Counted from the first letter of the stretch, positions 42,844 through 55,315 are shown. The stretch is DNA of 64,000 nt from Zoroaster sp. YZ-2022 (GCA_029582265.1 CM055828.1:18095728-18159727); one strand, 5' to 3'. The notes: generated from the sequence alone by a model not told the origin. Numbers and translations: made by a program.

Positions 42844-43894
42844 AGCATTGATACGGTGAATAGTAACTGTATACAGATATTTAGGTGTATTTCATCCAAG
42901 ATGATTGTCATCATGGATTTATTGAGAACTTGATCACTCAATGATAATTTAACTGGCCTAATATATTTTTGATCCTGACAATCTTGGGAGTACACACCTA
43001 AATTACAGATCTAATGAGAATAATACGTGATCTTTAGCCTTTTCAGTGTATTGGTGGCCATCTTGGATGCCATGTTGGATTTTTTAGGTTACCTGATTAC
43101 TCAATGATACTTGTACTGGTGTTAATTTCTTAATTTTTAGACCCTAAAACGTAACGGCAGACATCAAAATTACATCTATAATGTAAATAGTAAATGACTT
43201 ATAGCCATCTTGGCGGCCATCTTGGACGCCATCTTGGATTTAAAGCTTTACTCAATAACACTTTCAGTGGTCTGAGTAGATTTTCCAACCCCTTAAATCA
43301 CCGAGGGGTAGACACCAAAATTACAGCCATAATATAAACAGTTAGTGACTTATAACCATTTTAGTTTAATTGGCAGCCATTTTGAACGCCATCTTGGATT
43401 TGCAGGTTGCCTGACTAATCAACGATACTTTAGGTGGTTTCAATGGATTGCTTGACCCCTAAAACCTAGTAGTAGTCATCAAAATTACAACTCTATAGGA
43501 TGGATAATAAATGATTTATGGCCATTTTAGGGTATTGGCGGCCATCTTGGACCCCATTTTGAAAATGACAACTTTCCGGAAGCCAGATTTTCTTAGATTT
43601 TTAGTATGTTATTCCTGATGTCAAATACTACCAAAAACCGTTGAAAAACCTTTTGTTGCAATTTTTTGGGGTTGGGGTGTTTTTTTTCCATAAATTGACC
43701 CGTCTATATCAACTTAATTAAATTTAATTTTGCAAATGGAATAATGTGTATAGTTTTTAAACGAAAAATATCAACAACTTCCCAAGATGATTGTTTAATA
43801 ACCAATGTGGCAGAAAAAGCGTCTAGTTGTTTTTCTTTTTCTTTTTTCTTTTTAGGTGTTCGAGCGACAGCGCGAACACCTCTTGTTTTTTTAC

Positions 43895-43898
<4 letters not shown>

Positions 43899-43926
<28 letters not shown>

Positions 43927-44192
43927 CTTCTTCTTCTTCTTCTTCTTCTTCTTCTTCTTCTTCTTCTTCTTCTTCTTCTTCTTCTTCTTCTTCTTCTTCT
44001 TCTTCTTCTTCTTCTTCTTCTTCTTCTTCTTCTTCTTCTTCTTCTTCTTCTTCTTCTTCTTCTTCTTCTTCTTCTTCTTCTTCTTCTTCTTCTTCTTCTT
44101 CTTCTTCTTCTTCTTCTTCTTCTTCTTCTTCTTCTTCTTCTTCTTCTTCTTCTTCTTCTTCTTCTTCTTCTTCTTCTTCTTCTTCTTCTTCT
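43899..44192. repeat. (CTT)n microsatellite
   Basis: About 98 uninterrupted CTT triplets. Open frames through it are artefacts. Confidence 0.98.
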
Positions 44193-44282
44193 CCCCCGCG
44201 ACTGTCCGGTAAAACAGATACTTGCAAACTTCACATGAATTTGATACTTGGCATGTACTTAAGTAGATGAAACACGAGTTGT

Positions 44283-44790
44283 GAGTGACCCCAATTTGAC
44301 CTTACTTCCTGTCCAAACCGGAAGTCAAAGTTTAATATTAACAAATATCATATCTCAACAACCACAAGAGTTAAATTCACAATTTTTGTACCATTGTACA
44401 GGTCGTGAATTGTCAAAAAATATTTACAAAAAGGTGACCCCAATTTAACCTTACTTCCTGTCCAAACCGGAAGTCAAAGTTTAATATTTAAAAAAATCAT
44501 ATCTCAACAACCACAAGAGGTAAATTGACATTTTTTCACCATTGTATAGATTGTTAACTGTCGAAAAATATTTACACAAAGGTGACCCCAAATTGACCTT
44601 ACTTCCTGTCCAAACCGAAAGTCAAAGTTTAATATTTAAAAAAATCATATCTCAACAACCACGTAAATTCACAGTTTTTGCACTATTGTACAGATTGTTA
44701 ATTGTCAAAAATGTTTACAAAAACATGACCACAATTTGACCTTTACTTCCTGTCTAAACCGGAAGTCAAAGTTTAATATTAAAAAAAAAA
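44283..44790. repeat. About 148 bp tandem repeat, 3.4 units
   Basis: Units start near 44,285, 44,435, 44,583 and 44,727. Each opens TTGACCTTACTTCCTGTCC and contains CGGAAGTCAAAGTTTAATAT and ATCATATCTCAACAACCAC. A palindromic TTCCTGTCCAAACCGGAAG element repeats in each unit. Confidence 0.9.
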
Positions 44791-44891
44791 ATAATGCAAA
44801 GTTTCTTTAAAAAACATTCTGACGTCATCATCACTGCCCTGACAAAACTCGAACACCTATGTGTTTGTAATATCACAAACACTGCCGTCTA

Positions 44892-44925
44892 GTTTTTTTT
44901 GTTTTTGTTTTTGTTTTTGTTTTGA
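44892..44925. repeat. (TTTTTG)n run
   Basis: Five GTTTTT units in a row, simple sequence. Confidence 0.85.
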
Positions 44926-44929
44926 AAAA

Positions 44930-47635
44930 CGCATAAATACCACTTATTCGTCATTGCGCGCACATTATTCGTCAGTATGAAAAATATCGACATCTGCTTC
45001 TGGGCTTATTCGTCAACGAACTAATACCATTTTATATGTACAGCAGCTTTCACAATTTCCCTCCTTTAGGTATTGAATGCAGATGTGTTTGCAAATAATT
45101 TCTTTACCATATGTTTTCGTTCGCATTTTTAAAGATGAACTTCTTATCTCTCCTACGTTGCCGTTATGTGTTAAACACACAAGATTCCTCATGTTTACCC
45201 CAAAATAAATTGAAAATTTTCATTAAAAATTATAAAGATTTTTGTGCACACAAAGTTCAAGTTTCTCAGATACTGACTGGTTGATTTCACAAGATTTTTT
45301 AAATCATTTTTTACAGACAAAATTTGAAAATACAGACTTGTATGACTCGTGACTCGGACTCCAGTCCGACTCGAGTCACATTTTTGGTGTCTCGGACTCG
45401 AACTCGAGTCATGATTAACAATGACTCGGACTCGGAATCGGACTCGACCCTTCGGACTCGGACTTTTGACTCGGACTCGATGTCTGTGACTCGGACTCGA
45501 TGGCAAAATGCCCAATATTCACTATTTGCAAAATAATGTTTTTTAAACAATGCGAAGAGTTTTATAAAATTGATAACGTGCATCCTGTGTCGTTGTAGTA
45601 ATGCGATCGCAATCGCTTACGCAGCAGCCGCATGGAAACAAAGTGCATCTTCCAGAAATTGATTACAAACGTTGTACCAAAGCTTCAGCGTACAGCATCG
45701 TAGGAATAAAACATGTATTTTGATAACTTGCATAATACATAATGAAGAAAGATGGATAGACTAAATTTAATTTTGAATGACAACTTTTGTATACAGCTCT
45801 CGAGGCGTCTCCAACTAAAAGGAGTGGCTGCATTTCGGTTGCCGTTTTGTATTTAAATACGAGTCTATACTGTATATAATGCACAAACAAATTTCAGTAT
45901 CATCAGCCCTTCCCACATTTCGACGCTAATTTAAACCACTGCACCATACACAGGCTGCAATAATAGGCCGGTTTCATGGAATATGTTAATGCAATTCAGG
46001 TCGCCGTTAAATTCTCACAACAAACGAAGAATCCCTTTTGGAAAAAGGACGTACACTTGGAAACAATTTAGGACCACTTGTTCAGGGCCTAGTGTATCTA
46101 TACTCTAAGTTGGAAGTCAAGGACGCCATGTCATGATATTGGACCCTTTTTACACAATCCCTCCAACGTACGGTCCTCAGATCTTTATTTCTCAGAAAAA
46201 TTTAAGGGCATACAAATTATAACAAACAGCGCATGAATTTTTCACTTTAGTCGGGTGCACCTTCAAGTGGAAAATCACTTTCCTATACCTACAACATTAC
46301 CGTTAAACTTACATAGCGCCCTCAAACCACAAAATAAATTAGTTTGGACTAAATTGCTCTAAAAATAGCTTTTAACGGTTTAAATATCTGTCAAACTTTG
46401 CATGAATGATTACTCAGAAAGTTTTATGAATATGATAACAATGATTATTGTATCTGACATAAGGTTTATTATAACCCGTTTGTATAACACTTAGTCTATA
46501 GCGCTTCAAAATGACGAGATATATCTCTGTTCGGCGGCCGTTTTCAAGGCCACAAATTCGTTTCAAACTTAAAACGATGAGTTTTTCTAAGAGGGGAACA
46601 CCTAAGCTATCTGTCGACACCACCCTTGTAAACTGTATCTCAAGAACTGGCAGACCTACCTCTCGGCGAATTTTCATGGTATATTTTTGCTGTTCAAATC
46701 CCACCCAGCCATGTACGGGCTATACAAACATAATATATTAATTAGACTTTCTCTGACACCCCTGCAAAGGTACTATGGGTGGATGTATTTCAGTTGCCGT
46801 TTTGGAAGAACAAAATTCCAGTCTTGTATTTAAATACGAGTCTATAGTGTACATACTGCAGGAAAAATTTCAGTATCATCCGCACCCTCCCTCCCTCCAA
46901 CACTTCCGCGCGGATTTAACCCACTGCATCATACGTTTATACTGAGGCTGCAGTATTATAGTCCGTCTACAGCGCTGCAAAACTATAGTCCGTCTACAGC
47001 GCTGCAAAATGATGAGGGGTATTCTATGGAAGGTACCGGTAATAATTGGATATACTTCATGTAAACGCTCATACAGACCAATGCTGTCTATAACTAATCT
47101 GTTTAATTTAATAATGTGGCGAGACTGTATAGACCCACGGATATAATCCCACACGAAGAAAACATACCACCACACAAGTTCTAGTTTCCAACGAATTGTT
47201 GGTGAAAAAAAACCTCCGCTTGACAACATTTATTGGACCACTTTTTCACGGGGTCGTCCAATATTCTCAAAACGGGAAACCAAATGCGGTTGTAAAGCCA
47301 TTATATCCTAAATCTAATATTCATATATTCATATACCGCCAGCTAAGTTCTATTGGATGCTAGTCGTTTCAGCGGGTTCTTTGCAGTTTCTGTACTCGTA
47401 CTGATCGGCGGCGATCCCAGGGAACTGGTGGACATGTGTCCCCACCAATATTTATGATTGATGGGACACTAATGACAATGTCCCTGCCCCATAAACAAAT
47501 AAAACAAAAGAGAAAAGAAAATGGGTCCCTTATAAGTTGTCCCTTGACAACTATATCAACTCTGTCAACTCTGAGGTTCAATTCACAAGGCCCCCTACCA
47601 GGGAAGCACAAAACCTCCCCCATGAGGGTTGTGAG
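44930..47635. other. Non-coding stretch with a (GACTCG)-rich tract and a diverged duplication
   Basis: 45,346-45,500 is an irregular array of GACTCGGACTCG hexamers. 45,835-45,960 and 46,788-46,950 are diverged direct copies sharing TTTAAATACGAGTCTATA and ATTTCAGTATCATC. ATAGTCCGTCTACAGCGCTG is tandemly doubled near 46,957-47,008. I found no supportable gene. Confidence 0.55.
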
Positions 47636-47639
47636 GCTA

Positions 47640-48310
47640 TCCTAGAACTATGTCAATCCCCAACCTAGTGATCAAACATGCCGACAAAGGGTCCGCTGTT
47701 GTAGTCTGGAGGCAACAGCTCATGGGCTGTTCATCAAGCCATCAAGAAAGTCAAGAAAGCCCAGGCTATTAGTTCTTTCTGAGAAGCCCACAACTTGAGA
47801 CTGTGCCAATAAGCAGATACCTCTTGTTGTCACCTATCATCCCTCTCTACCCACATACGTCAGATAACCAGTGCTAACCACCATATCCTCTACACCTCAG
47901 ATCGCCTCCAACATGCAATCGCTGAGGATTACTTTCAGACGCCCTCCTATATAGCCTGAGGGACCTCGTCGTCCGAGCAGGAGTTCCTGTCACTAATGAC
48001 AGTTCAATTTAATGTTCCTATCCAACAGGAAATGTTTAGGTCCACTTCACTTCTAGATGTGTTACCAGTCAGGAACATATCTTGGAGTCAGGCTCCTTCA
48101 AGAGTCACTCCACTGGTGCTCACCACCAGATCCGTGGCCACATTACCTGTACTACTTTTCTAACATAATTTGTATTTAGTATATCGGTGAGACTAAAAAC
48201 TCACTAAAGAAACGGTTCTATGGTCACAAATCTACAGTCAAAACCTATAAGCTTGACACTTCTGTGGGCCAGTACTTCAATCTAGCCAATCATTCCATTT
48301 TTGACATGAT
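47640..48310 (+). pseudogene. Penelope-like element relic
   Basis: Fragments in several frames: an N-terminal LVIKHADKGSAVVV segment near 47,670 and a GIY-YIG remnant (YIGETKNSLKKRFYGHKS) near 48,180-48,240. Most of the reverse transcriptase is deleted and stops are frequent. It is a diverged relative of the PLE at 52,110. Confidence 0.6.
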
Positions 48311-49121
48311 TTTGCAGGGTAGTGGATCGCTTGGTAACTGCAGGGATCGGTCGGTCTCAGTAGAGAAAAGATGTGAATCAGGCGTATCCACACCATTCAC
48401 CCACACGGTCTCAACATACAGGAAGGAAATGACAAATTTTTTCTTTCTTCTTTCTTCTTTCTCCACAGACATTTTAAAATTTGTTTCACATTTTTTAAAA
48501 TTAAACTTACGTGAAGAAGTTCGTTAAATTTTCTTTCAGTAATGAAATGTGCGTGGAGACGTTTCTACAACTTTCTTTCAGTGATGAAGCAATGTATAAA
48601 AATCGGTTTTCTGAGAAAACTTAATTATACACGTAAGTTTAGAATTAGCTACAAGGATGATTTCCTATAAAATGGGACACATTCGGTATAGCAGTAGGAT
48701 TGTAAAGATTGTAAGGATTAGAAGGGATTAGAAGTGCGTGTGTAAGACGTGTAGAGAAGGTGTGTGACTCTTCACTAACTGAACAGCTTTCAATTTTAGT
48801 GATTCCTGTTTGGAAATCGCCGTATGATCGCCCATTGAAGTCACCAAGCAAGTCAAGCATCAAACTGTGAGCAGTTTCGAAAAGACTTGATTACTCTGAC
48901 ATGTGCTAATTAAATCACTTGAATAATTGTTGTTATTACAAATATCAAGTGTGACCTTGATGCATCTAGAAATTTCTGGAGCGTGCGAAAATCGCAAATT
49001 ATATTGGGAATCGCTGGCCGTAACACCCTCTGTCTAACTCTTTGCTTTTCACTCTGCTACTCCCTCTTCTTTTGTGTTTCTTCTTTCACACCTGACTAAC
49101 TTCTGCCCATTCTTGTGTATA

Positions 49122-49572
49122 TATGTGACCTGTCACCACGAAACCCAGACAAAGTTGGAAAATTTTATTTTGAGTTTTTGGTATTTTCATATTCTCCAGT
49201 TCATAAGCTTTTGAATGATTATAAACTTGTAGGGGTAACCCTTTCCTGTAATCCCCTCAGGAGGGGATTAAGCCCCTCCCCCCAACATGCCCAATCAATA
49301 ACAAGTCAACCAGAGAAAAGAAGGCTTTTGTACAGGAAGTCCACGCTTCTTGTTCACCAACATTGCTCCGAAAATAGGGTAAAAAAGTACTTTACCTTAA
49401 CATATTTAATTTATTTTTAAAGTAAAATGATAGATGAATATGTAAAGCATACGGTCATCCCAAAATCCCAAAAATGGACGATTCCACCCTGAAATGACTT
49501 TGCACGCTGTTTACTCGAAATGAATTGGTGCCACTTTGTCCGGGTTTCGTGGTGACAGGTCACATATGTGTG
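49122..49572. mobile_element. MITE with about 38 bp inverted termini
   Basis: The left end ATATGTGACCTGTCACCACG continues with AAACCCAGACAAAGT. The right end is its complement (ACTTTGTCCGGGTTTCGTGG, then TGACAGGTCACATAT) with single mismatches. About 450 bp, no coding capacity, no clear target duplication. Confidence 0.75.
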
Positions 49573-49887
49573 TATGTTTATATCGTCCATTTTGCCTTTG
49601 AGAAAGAAAAGTAAGGCCAATAACTACTATTTTGAGAACGAAATCGATATAACAAAATTAGTAATAGTCAAATAAATTGTCATTTTCGTGTAATCATTTA
49701 ATGTATATAGTTAATACTCCCAAAATTAAACAGTTAAGCGCTATAAGATTATGATTGATGATAGGGCATGCAGCCAAATAAAATATCACTTTTTATATTC
49801 AGTTGTAATAACTCATCGAAATCTGTATTTGCATGGTGTGCATCTTCGGTAGGTCTGCCAATTATCTTCACTGTAAAGACTGTTTGA

Positions 49888-49993
49888 GGTGACACCATGT
49901 AAAAATTCTCTTTTGAGTAGTGACTAGGAGTTGTAACCAATTACTTTTCAGAACTATTCACTACTCAAAAGAGAATTTTTACATGGTGTCACC
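49888..49993. repeat. Fold-back with perfect 36 bp arms
   Basis: The arms 49,888-49,923 and 49,958-49,993 are exact reverse complements around a 34-base loop. The outer part, TTTGCGGTGACACCATGT on the minus strand, is shared with the 28 bp inverted repeats at 8,856 and 9,866, which links this minimal element to that family. Confidence 0.9.
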
Positions 49994-51739
49994 GCAAACT
50001 TACTTATCTTTTCACCATGCAAATCTACAAATCTTAATTTAGAATTACTACAACTATTGTTGAAAGAGAAGCCAATTAATTAAAAGGAATAATTTCACAA
50101 TGTGTTCCATGTCTTTGCGAAGTCTTAGAAGCATAAACACAAATAATATTATGTTTATGGAAAAGGTGTTTTAAAGAAACCCATGTCAAATTAAGAAAAT
50201 AATTATTTTATTCATTATCGTCTGTACTAATTAAAATATTTGAATCATTGTTATATAATTTAATTAAAATATTGTATGAACGGGAAATTATTAAAATTAA
50301 AATGTTAACCATATACAATGAAATAAAAGGTTGAAGTATAATATTCACAGACCAGTTTTGAATTATTTATCTTGACTCATTCAAATGATTGAAAACCAAA
50401 AGGGGATATAGGAACGGGTGACTAATCTGGCTAACCTCAGGATCCAGCATTGGAAGTGAAGAAGATTCTTGGCTAAAAATGCATATATAACTTGCTGGTT
50501 TGTTATAATTGGTGTATTAAAATATGGTAATTTTAAATCCCATTAAAATCTTACTTATTAGTTTAACTTGTTCTATCTGCAAAGAGAAAAATGCTATTTT
50601 TAAAGGGTCTTTTAAATAAGTTTTATTTCAAATCATTATACAAAATTCTGTATCAATGCTGACAGCATATTCGACTTCTTAAATGCCAGGATTTTCAGAG
50701 CTTTGGAGGAGGGGCAAACTTTGTTGGAGGTAAATTTACCGAAACAAACCTGAAATGAACAGACAAATTATGTCAATCAGAAATACCAACAAGTTTGTGA
50801 ATTAACCGACAGACACGATTTTGCCATCAAGTAGGGACGGGAGCCTTTTGCCCTCACAACCAATCAGTGATGTTTACAATTTGTGTGCATTTGCACGGTT
50901 GAGTTGTGCATTAAAATTGATAACATTTTTAGTTAATAAAAATTTACATGATCAAGCCTGGGCCTTTGTGCGTTTTTTCGTATATTTATTTATTTATTTA
51001 TTTTGTTATTTGCATTGTGCACCCCCACCGTAATATCTTAAATTTTATCCAATTTTCAGATCTATTATATAAGGTAAATTTTTGGGAGCGCTATACCAAT
51101 TTTTGGTTAAACAAATATTATTTTTTCCATTCGTTGGCCATCGAACAAGGTACACATATTGACTTTAGTACATAAATGTCACGTCACTAAAGTCACCGCG
51201 AGAGGCACTTTATAACCATGATTCTTGTACATTGTGTACCAAAATATGATTTGGAAAGATTTTAACCACATAATATAATTTGCTTTTACTAAAAGTACAC
51301 TAAAGGCATATTCACATCCATATCACTATTTATGTTGTTAATTCATATATTGGGCAAGAAAACTTACAAGGTAAAACTAGTTATTCCCAGAATGCATTGA
51401 AAGTGGTCATATGACTAAAAAGTGTGTACAGCAGCTGACAATTTAAACTATCCAGAAGCTGAAACAAATATCCTCATAAAACTTCATTTCTTAGTTTTTA
51501 AGAGACCAGTGTGAAAAACACAATTGTACCATAAGGGTATTAAGGAATGTGTCAAATTTATTCCTCAATACACGACACAATGCGCAAACATATTGAAATA
51601 TGTTGCAATCCCCCTTGTTGATAGACCGAGTCCATTGTTCCAGAGAGTTTAATAAATGGCCTACATGTCTTATTATTTTCCTTTATACGACCTTCACTAC
51701 GTTAATTTAAAACATTCAAATTAATGAACGAACATATCA

Positions 51740-52080
51740 CTAGAGCGCAACATTACCGAACGCATTACCACACACCTTTGAACTTTTGCAACAATATGCT
51801 TTTTGAGTTTCAACTTGTGTATTGGTGTATGAAATATAGCTAGAAGTAGCTGTATTTATCGCGTAACAATTATTGTGATGAATGGGTTGTTCACATACAG
51901 AGACCCGTGCAGTTCTTCTTTTCTTGTCGTACATGCCCCAATTGTTGTTACGGTAGCCTGCATGAAAGGCTCCTGCCAAATCATCCAACGTACAAAGACT
52001 GGTACGATATTTTTGGCAGGCTGCCTTTGCAAACCTCAGGTTATTTGATGAAAACGTCTCTTTTGTCATACAGATGCGAT
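51740..52080 (-). CDS. Terminal exon of a host gene, possible Link/C-type-lectin-like domain
   Basis: On the minus strand a canonical acceptor, TTTTTCCTTCACAG, ends at 52,081. The exon then stays open for about 113 codons to a TAG at 51,740. It contains LRFAKAACQKYRTSLCTLDD, LAGAFHAGYRNNNWGMY, several paired cysteines and AYCCKSS. The AxxAC...LCTxxxLxxAFxxGY...WGMY...C...YCC pattern resembles Link or related lectin-like domains of secreted proteins. It is the only region here that looks like spliced host coding sequence. The upstream exons are not recognised and the PLE relic lies immediately 5' of it. Confidence 0.45.
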
Positions 52081-52109
52081 CTGTGAAGGAAAAATGAGTT
52101 ATTATATTC

Positions 52110-53830
52110 AAAGCATTTCAAATCAAATTATGTTTTTTAACAATAATGCAATTGTACAAGGTACAGCCATGGGCACTAAGATGGCGCCCTCATACGCTAA
52201 TATGTTTATGTCCGACCTTGACAGATTGCTATCTTCTGCCCCCCCCCCACCGCCCTCTAATATTGTGGAGATTTATTGATCTAGGCCAAGATAGCCTAGG
52301 TGAATTCTTCAACTATATTAATTCATTCCATCCTACCATCATGTTCACTACTAACTACTCTCCTAATAGCGTGAACTTCCTAGACGTCACCATCAACAAA
52401 TCTCCCCAGGGCATCTCGACTGATGTCTAATGTAAACCAACTGACACTCATCAATACCTCCTTTCTGACAAGCACTGCAAAGAGGCTATTGCCCCCCGTA
52501 TAAGACGTATCTGTTCCACTGATACCTTATACAGGAGACGGTCGTCTGAACTGAGGCAACACCTTGTATCTTGGAAGTCACAGCAAACGAAGGGTCCAAC
52601 TAGCAATCAACAGGGCCCTGAGTACCCTCATAGCACCTTCTTGGCTATCCCGGGTAATAAGAAAACCCTTCCCAACAGAGTTCTCCTGGTCACTACCTAT
52701 CACCCCAGATTACCCAGACTTTCATCTATCGTAATTGATAACATGACTATTTTACACTCCTCTAACAGGTTACGCTCAGCCATCCGTGAGCCCCCTTTGA
52801 TTGCTTTCCGTCGCCCCTGCAACCTCAGCGATATACTGGTTCAGGTTAGGCTCCCTAGCACCAACAGTGACCTTAACCTTACTGATCATGAGTCATAGGG
52901 GTGCTCTAATTGTACCCACTCAAGATGCAAAACCTGTTTGCATCTCAAACCTGCTCAGAAGGTGAAAAGCCACAGTACTGGCCTCACCTTCAAAACTAAA
53001 TCCCAGTGTGACACACCCAATGTTGTACATGTAATCTCATGTAAAAGATGTGGTATACAATATGTAGGAGAGACAAACACCAAATTGTGTCTCTGTGATG
53101 TCTCCTCTGTGAAAACCCAAAAACCCTACCCTGTAGCAATCCACTTCTACACCCCTAATCATAATATTGACGATGTTGAACGTTTTGTAATTGAAGCCTG
53201 CACTGGCGATGACATCGCAAACTTAGTGAGTCACACTGGATACATCAATTCCACACACTTCAACCCTCTGGTCTTAACATCAATACAGGTATTACAAATA
53301 ACCCAGCTATTTTTTATTTATATCATTTCTATTACTTGATTTCATCCACTGCCTTGATATATTTTTTTACCTTTATGTTACCTTAATTGTATGTCATTAT
53401 TTCTTTCCCACCTGTTCTCTATTGCCACTTTTCTCTTTTAGGACAATTATAATCTAGCTAATTACACCCACACAATAACACCGCAATTTGTATGGTGTTG
53501 ATGCTTTTTGTTGTCATATCCCTGTGTGTGATCTTCAACTTATACCCTAACTTTACCACAAGCAGCTACATCTACCGTGCAGCCCGTCCTATTGTGTGGC
53601 TCACTAATCCTTCCTTTGTTCATTTCCCACACTCCTATTGGCTTTGCTAGATTGGTGCCTATTTTTAATTGGCTACTATTTTCCTGCTTTTTTGGATACC
53701 TTCCCATGATCATTTGCTTACCCTTTCCCCTATAAATGGATGTGTTCTTATGTTTATATTTTTTCTATGCCTCTGATGAAGGTCCGGTTTGGATCAGCTA
53801 AGGCCACCCTCCCTTTAATTTATATATCAT
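52110..53830 (+). pseudogene. Penelope-like element: reverse transcriptase C-terminus, GIY-YIG and 3' end
   Basis: VQGTAMGTKMAPSYANMFMS is the PLE reverse transcriptase motif upstream of the catalytic box. A frameshift in a C-run near 52,240 follows, then WRFID with the second catalytic Asp lost, and FLDVTINKSPQGISTDV. CNLSDILVQVRLPS, a cysteine-rich CSNCTHSRCKTCLHL and the GIY-YIG start VVHVISCKRCGIQYVGETNT follow in broken frames. The 3' region (53,395-53,830) is identical in kind to bases 1-430. It is 5'-truncated and inactive, and is inserted next to the host exon. Confidence 0.8.
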
Positions 53831-54105
53831 CAGGTCATCACATTGAGGTGATTGGTTACTACGATAATATTTAGAATGGCATTTTAAGTGAACATTATTG
53901 TCAAAACATTACCAGCGTATTTGATTTCATGTGTCAAATACAAATTTTCTAGTACAACCAGAACTCAACAGAGATTCCATGTTCGAATGCCCTGACCGGT
54001 TCTTACTGGGTAGCATTTATATCAAGCTCTTTCGACAAGAATGGTTTCAAAAATTGTATGATCTTCCCCTGAAATATACGAAAGCCCATTAGTGCCATCG
54101 CTATT

Positions 54106-54424
54106 TTATTTTTGAGAGCAGTTATTTTTATTTTCGAGAGCAGTTATTTTTATTTTCCAGAGCAGTTATTTTTATTTTCAAGAGCAGTTATTTATATTTT
54201 CGAGAGCAGTTATTTTTATTTTCAAGAGCAGTTATTTATATTTTCAAGAGCAGTTATTTTTATTTTCAAGAGCAGTTATTTTTATTTTCAAGAGCAGCTA
54301 TTTTTATTTTCAAGAGCGGTTATTTTTATTTTCCAGAGCCGCTATTTTTCTTTTTAAGAGCAGCTATTTATATTTTCAAGAGCAGTTATTTATATTTTCC
54401 AGAACAGTTATTTTTATTTTCAAG
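54106..54424. repeat. About 22 bp tandem repeat array, left arm (right copy)
   Basis: About 14 units of the GAGCAGTTATTTTTATTTTC type. Unit order differs from 728-1,023. Confidence 0.9.
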
Positions 54425-54447
54425 AAGCACATGTTTCGGGCGGACGC

Positions 54448-55305
54448 CTAGCCTGTGCATGCAGTGTAGCTAGTGCATGCAGCTTGCATACATTCCTCAA
54501 AAGCCCAGCTGTAATACTGGGAGCAGTGTTTCCTCAGAATGCCCCACCAGAACTCAATGCGCTGGTTGCTCTGACTGCTTCCTTCGAGGAAGCTCCTCTC
54601 CCCTGCAAATGCATCTTGAGAGTTTCTTCTCAAGAACTGTTGCATCTGTCGAACAGAACTGTTTTCCGTTCCAGCGTCGCCCCGAAGTAGTCCAGGACAA
54701 CCTACTTTGTTTCTCACAGTTTCCATGAAATACCCCGCAATAACGCCAGGGTCACTATTTGTCAGAGAGGCTTCAAGCCAGAGGATCTGTCTTGAATACC
54801 CGTCGATACATCCGTTAATACAAACCCCGTAAGGCTTTAGTTTGTTATAAGAGTCCAGGTGCCACACAAAGTTTGGGCCTCTTCCGTTGTATGTCCTTCT
54901 CTGTAGCCGCCGCCGCCTTCTTTGCTCGACTCCCTCTGGGTGTAGTCCCAGAAGATGGCGCACTGTTTTTCGGCTAACCAGAATTCCATTCTGAAGGCAT
55001 CTCAGGTGCATCCACCGGTAACCACAAAGTTGCCCTGAGGTACTCAACTGCCCTTCTATAAAACATGCAACATCAACGATGTCTGTTTGGTGTTTTCGGC
55101 GATAAAGTTCTCGCAATTTACGGTTTAGGTTACGCTTGCTGATAAAAATATTATGATTAGAAACAAGTGAAGCAATTATTTCGTCATAATTAAGTCCTAA
55201 ACTAAAGTAACGCCTAATCAAATGCAGACTCCGTGCGTCCGAAGCCGCCGCAGCCATGGATGATGATGGCTTCCGGAAATCGAACAGCTGCTTCAAAAAA
55301 GACAA
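54448..55305 (-). CDS. Transposase with rve-type DDE integrase core
   Basis: The intact 285-residue frame has an N-terminal helical region with SLHLIRRYFSLGLNYDEIIA and KRNLNRKLRELYRRK (probable DNA-binding helices), and a middle with KTVRHLLGLHPEGVEQRRRR. The catalytic core has Asp in WHLDSYNKLKPYG, Asp in RGDAGTENSS and Glu in SNQRIEFWWGILRK. It should cut and join the TACGAAAG-ended transposon around it. The first ATG (55,305) lies close to the repeat arm. MAAAASDARS at 55,257 is an alternative start. The C-terminus seems short after the last catalytic residue. Confidence 0.75.
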   Translation of the reverse strand: MSFLKQLFDFRKPSSSMAAAASDARSLHLIRRYFSLGLNYDEIIASLVSNHNIFISKRNLNRKLRELYRRKHQTDIVDVACFIEGQLSTSGQLCGYRWMHLRCLQNGILVSRKTVRHLLGLHPEGVEQRRRRRLQRRTYNGRGPNFVWHLDSYNKLKPYGVCINGCIDGYSRQILWLEASLTNSDPGVIAGYFMETVRNKVGCPGLLRGDAGTENSSVRQMQQFLRRNSQDAFAGERSFLEGSSQSNQRIEFWWGILRKHCSQYYSWAFEECMQAACTSYTACTG

Positions 55306-55315
55306 AAATAAAGCT

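Larger units (their letters stand above)
41128..43674. mobile_element. Long inverted-repeat element enclosing a 28S rRNA fragment
   Basis: The left arm (about 41,128-41,600) and right arm (about 42,850-43,674) are inverted relative to each other at roughly 80% identity by eye. Both end outward in CCCCAAAAAATTGCAAC-type sequence next to AAAAGGTTTTTCAACGG. Each arm holds imperfect repeats of about 150 bp with GGCCATCTTGGACGCCAT blocks. The centre is GC-rich and derives from 28S rRNA. No transposase and no clear target duplication were found. It looks like a non-autonomous fold-back element that captured rDNA. Confidence 0.6.
48311..51735. other. Non-coding stretch with two MITE-like elements
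   Basis: It holds the inverted-repeat element at 49,122-49,572 and the fold-back at 49,888-49,993. The rest is AT-rich and shows no gene. It may include intron of the exon at 51,740-52,080. Confidence 0.5.

Noticed and set aside
43704..44270. Poly-Leu, poly-Ser, poly-Phe, poly-Glu and poly-Arg frames
   Set aside because: Readings of the (CTT)n tract.
45346..45500. Acidic/serine repeat protein
   Set aside because: The GACTCG hexamer array explains the periodic frames on both strands, and no start or splice context supports a gene.
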